Shown: positions 32,318 through 34,117 of the stretch, piece by piece
Numbering within the stretch: position 1 is the first letter of the stretch
How the letters are laid out: the number at the start of each line of letters is the position of its first letter
DNA from: Alphaproteobacteria bacterium
GTDB taxonomy: Bacteria; Pseudomonadota; Alphaproteobacteria; Reyranellales; Reyranellaceae
NCBI GenBank assembly: GCA_019235415.1
Contig: JAFAKN010000474.1
Span: 1-34,117, forward strand
Direction of reading: 5' to 3'
Length of the DNA stretch: 34,117 nucleotides
Made by a program: the position numbers and the translations under genes
The notes under the pieces: generated by a model
Database searches by the model: none
Told to the model about the DNA's origin: nothing
The model's input: the letters and a program-made list of their open reading frames with translations, nothing else

Positions 32318-33247
32318 CTACTGTGACGGCTTCAGGGCAGCCGCAAGCTCGCGCAATCGCTGGAACGGCTGCATGCCTGGGTCGAGCGACGAGGTGAGCC
32401 CGAGCCGGTGCAGCCTGGCAAGGCCCTCGCGACCGAACCGCTCGCGCAGCGATTCGGCGATCCAGACCTCGCTCTGCCGATGCCGCAGCACTCGGAGCCG
32501 GCCGGCTTGCGCGAGATGCTCTCGGTGCGCCTCCAAGGCGGCCGTGAGTTCGGCCATGCCGGCGCCGCTGCGCGATGAGAGCGCGACTGTCCGCAACGCC
32601 CACGCGCCGTCGGCCACGGCAAGCGACAGCGCGCCCAACACGTCGGCGCGCGCGCGCTCCGCCGCAGCGCCGAGGTCGGCCTTGGTCACGGCGATCACGT
32701 GCGGGATCTCGACGATTCCTGCCTTCATGAACTGCAGCGAGTCGCCGGAGCCGGGCTGCACGCAGAACACGACCGTGTCGGCCACGCCCGCCACGTCGGT
32801 CTCCGACTGGCCGACGCCGACCGTCTCGATCAACAGGCGGTCGAACAGCGCGCGCATCACCACCATGGCCGCGAGAGTCTGGTCGGCCAGCCCGCCCAGC
32901 CGGTCGCGCGCCGCCATCGAGCGGACGAAGCTGCCTTCGTCGGCGGCGTCCTGCACGATACGCACGCGGTCACCGAGCAGCGCGCCGCCGCTTGCCTTGG
33001 ACGACGGATCGACCGCGATCACGGCCACGGTATGCCCGACCTTGCGCCAGGCGGCGACCAGCGCGGCGCACAACGACGACTTGCCGACACCCGGCGGTCC
33101 GGTGATGCCCACGACATGGGCGCGTGGCGCGCGCCACGCCTCGTCGAGCAAGGCCTGCGCCGCGGCGCCGTCGGGATTGCGTTCCAGGTCGGCGAGCGCT
33201 GCGGCCAGGGCGCGCTTGCCGCCCTGACGAAGCGCCAGAAGCTTCAT
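32318..33247 (-). CDS. meaB: Methylmalonyl-CoA mutase-associated GTPase MeaB
   Basis: A 309-residue G3E-type P-loop GTPase. Walker A is GPPGVGKSS within [16 protein letters not shown] (residues 46-60). [19 protein letters not shown] is the MeaB hallmark after it, with [12 protein letters not shown] for switch/Walker B and VTKADL for base recognition (family NKAD). MeaB guards B12-dependent methylmalonyl-CoA mutase by gating cofactor loading and removing damaged cobalamin. The start is ATG 33247, overlapping the pyruvate phosphate dikinase stop by 4 bp (ATGA); a longer in-frame start at 33322 lies inside that gene. The mutase itself is not in the window. Confidence 0.93.
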   Translation of the reverse strand: MKLLALRQGGKRALAAALADLERNPDGAAAQALLDEAWRAPRAHVVGITGPPGVGKSSLCAALVAAWRKVGHTVAVIAVDPSSKASGGALLGDRVRIVQDAADEGSFVRSMAARDRLGGLADQTLAAMVVMRALFDRLLIETVGVGQSETDVAGVADTVVFCVQPGSGDSLQFMKAGIVEIPHVIAVTKADLGAAAERARADVLGALSLAVADGAWALRTVALSSRSGAGMAELTAALEAHREHLAQAGRLRVLRHRQSEVWIAESLRERFGREGLARLHRLGLTSSLDPGMQPFQRLRELAAALKPSQ

Positions 33248-34117
33248 TCCGTCCTGAGCGGCACGCCGAGCGCGGCCTGGGCCGCCGCCAGCCGAGCGAT
33301 CGGCACGCGATAGGGCGAGCACGAGACGTAGTCGAGGCCGGCCTTGTGGCAGAAGAACACCGAGGCGGGATCACCGCCGTGCTCGCCGCAGATGCCGAGC
33401 TTCAGGCTGTTGCGTGCCTTGCGGCCGCGCTCGCAGCCGATCTCGATGAGCTCGCCCACGCCCTCGATGTCGAGCGAGGCGAACGGGTCGTGCTCGAAAA
33501 TGCCGCGCTGGCGGTACTTCTCGAGGAACGACGCCGAATCGTCGCGCGACAGGCCGAAGGTCGTTTGCGTGAGGTCGTTGGTGCCGAAGCTGAAGAACTC
33601 GGCCGTCTCGGCGATCTCGGCGGCGCGCAGGGCGGCGCGCGGCAACTCGATCATGGTGCCGACGAGGTATTCGAGCTTCTGGCCCGAGAGCTGCCCGACC
33701 TCGGCCGCCACCTGGTCGACCACCGCCTTCATGAGGTCGAGCTCCTTGCGGGTCGCCACCAGCGGAATCATGATCTCCGGGGTCACGGTCGCGCCGCTCT
33801 TCTTCTGGACCTCGGCCACGGCCTCGAAGATGGCGCGGGCCTGCATCTCGTAGATCTCGGGGTAGGAGATGCCGAGCCGCACGCCGCGATGCCCGAGCAT
33901 CGGATTTGTCTCGTGCAGCTTGTGGGCGCGCGCCTCGACCTCCTCGGTCGGCACGCCGAGATCCCTGGCCACGCCCTCCATGTCGGCCTTGGTCTTGGGC
34001 AGGAACTCGTGCAAGGGCGGATCGAGCAGGCGGATGGTGACCGGCAGGCCGGCCATGATCTCGAACAGCTCGACGAAGTCCTGGCGCTGCATGGGCTGGA
34101 TTTTGGCGAGCGCCGCC
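33244..34117 (-). CDS. ppdK: Pyruvate phosphate dikinase, C-terminal part (partial at window edge)
   Basis: The frame is open to the window edge, so the N-terminal ATP-grasp and phospho-His domains lie outside. The 290 residues present are the PEP/pyruvate TIM barrel: [91 protein letters not shown] and the catalytic-Cys loop [10 protein letters not shown]. The enzyme interconverts pyruvate + ATP + Pi and PEP + AMP + PPi. The stop overlaps meaB. An internal Met at 34092 is not the real start, since family sequence continues upstream of it. Confidence 0.95.
   Translation of the reverse strand, partial: AALAKIQPMQRQDFVELFEIMAGLPVTIRLLDPPLHEFLPKTKADMEGVARDLGVPTEEVEARAHKLHETNPMLGHRGVRLGISYPEIYEMQARAIFEAVAEVQKKSGATVTPEIMIPLVATRKELDLMKAVVDQVAAEVGQLSGQKLEYLVGTMIELPRAALRAAEIAETAEFFSFGTNDLTQTTFGLSRDDSASFLEKYRQRGIFEHDPFASLDIEGVGELIEIGCERGRKARNSLKLGICGEHGGDPASVFFCHKAGLDYVSCSPYRVPIARLAAAQAALGVPLRTE

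Overview
The window is a gene-dense, high-GC chromosomal segment from an alphaproteobacterium. The evidence is the codon bias, the gene families (AcuI, class III omega-aminotransferase, MeaB, PpdK, YgfZ, DenD, DppABCDF-type importer), many ATGA/GTGA start-stop overlaps, and two dispersed palindromic repeat families. A soil or freshwater Rhodospirillales/Hyphomicrobiales relative (for example a Reyranella-like genome) is my guess, not something the sequence proves. There is no rRNA, tRNA, CRISPR array, phage or IS transposase. No gene-free stretch exceeds about 210 bases.

Layout. 1-2603 (minus): two tandem paralogous multi-pass membrane proteins, the first cut by the window edge. 2694-5316: a class I methyltransferase, a D-erythronate-dehydrogenase-like epimerase and a small EEP-family phosphodiesterase. 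5321-5442: a composite palindromic repeat (family A). 5453-9265 (minus): cardiolipin synthase, a beta-alanine/omega-amino acid:pyruvate aminotransferase and an acrylyl-CoA reductase. 9475-13121: a sulfotransferase, an IclR regulator divergent from a TauD/TfdA dioxygenase, a small gene remnant and a membrane protein. 13268-16683 (plus): YgfZ, a copy of repeat family B, then a TPR plus outer-membrane-barrel protein followed by a secreted FecR-domain protein.

16800-24981 (plus) is the largest coherent unit. It holds a gamma-glutamyltransferase-family enzyme, a DUF1028 protein, and a complete peptide-type ABC importer (ATPase, ATPase, binding protein, permease, permease) joined by four 4-bp overlaps. 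Two repeats have been drawn into its expression signals. A family A hairpin carries the Shine-Dalgarno of the DUF1028 gene, and a family B element is translated in frame inside the signal peptide of the binding protein.

25074-27954 (minus) is the segment I find most likely to be an undescribed system. It encodes a membrane protein fused to a NadD-like nucleotidyltransferase domain, translationally coupled to two tandem paralogous GNAT acyltransferases and followed by a small basic protein. It faces a LysR regulator across an AT-rich intergenic region with a large dyad.

29205-32169 (minus) is an acyl-CoA dehydrogenase, O-methyltransferase, TetR, HIT operon with a 25-bp near-perfect AT-rich palindrome abutting the first start codon. 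32318-34117 (minus) is meaB overlapping the 3' end of pyruvate phosphate dikinase, which runs off the window.
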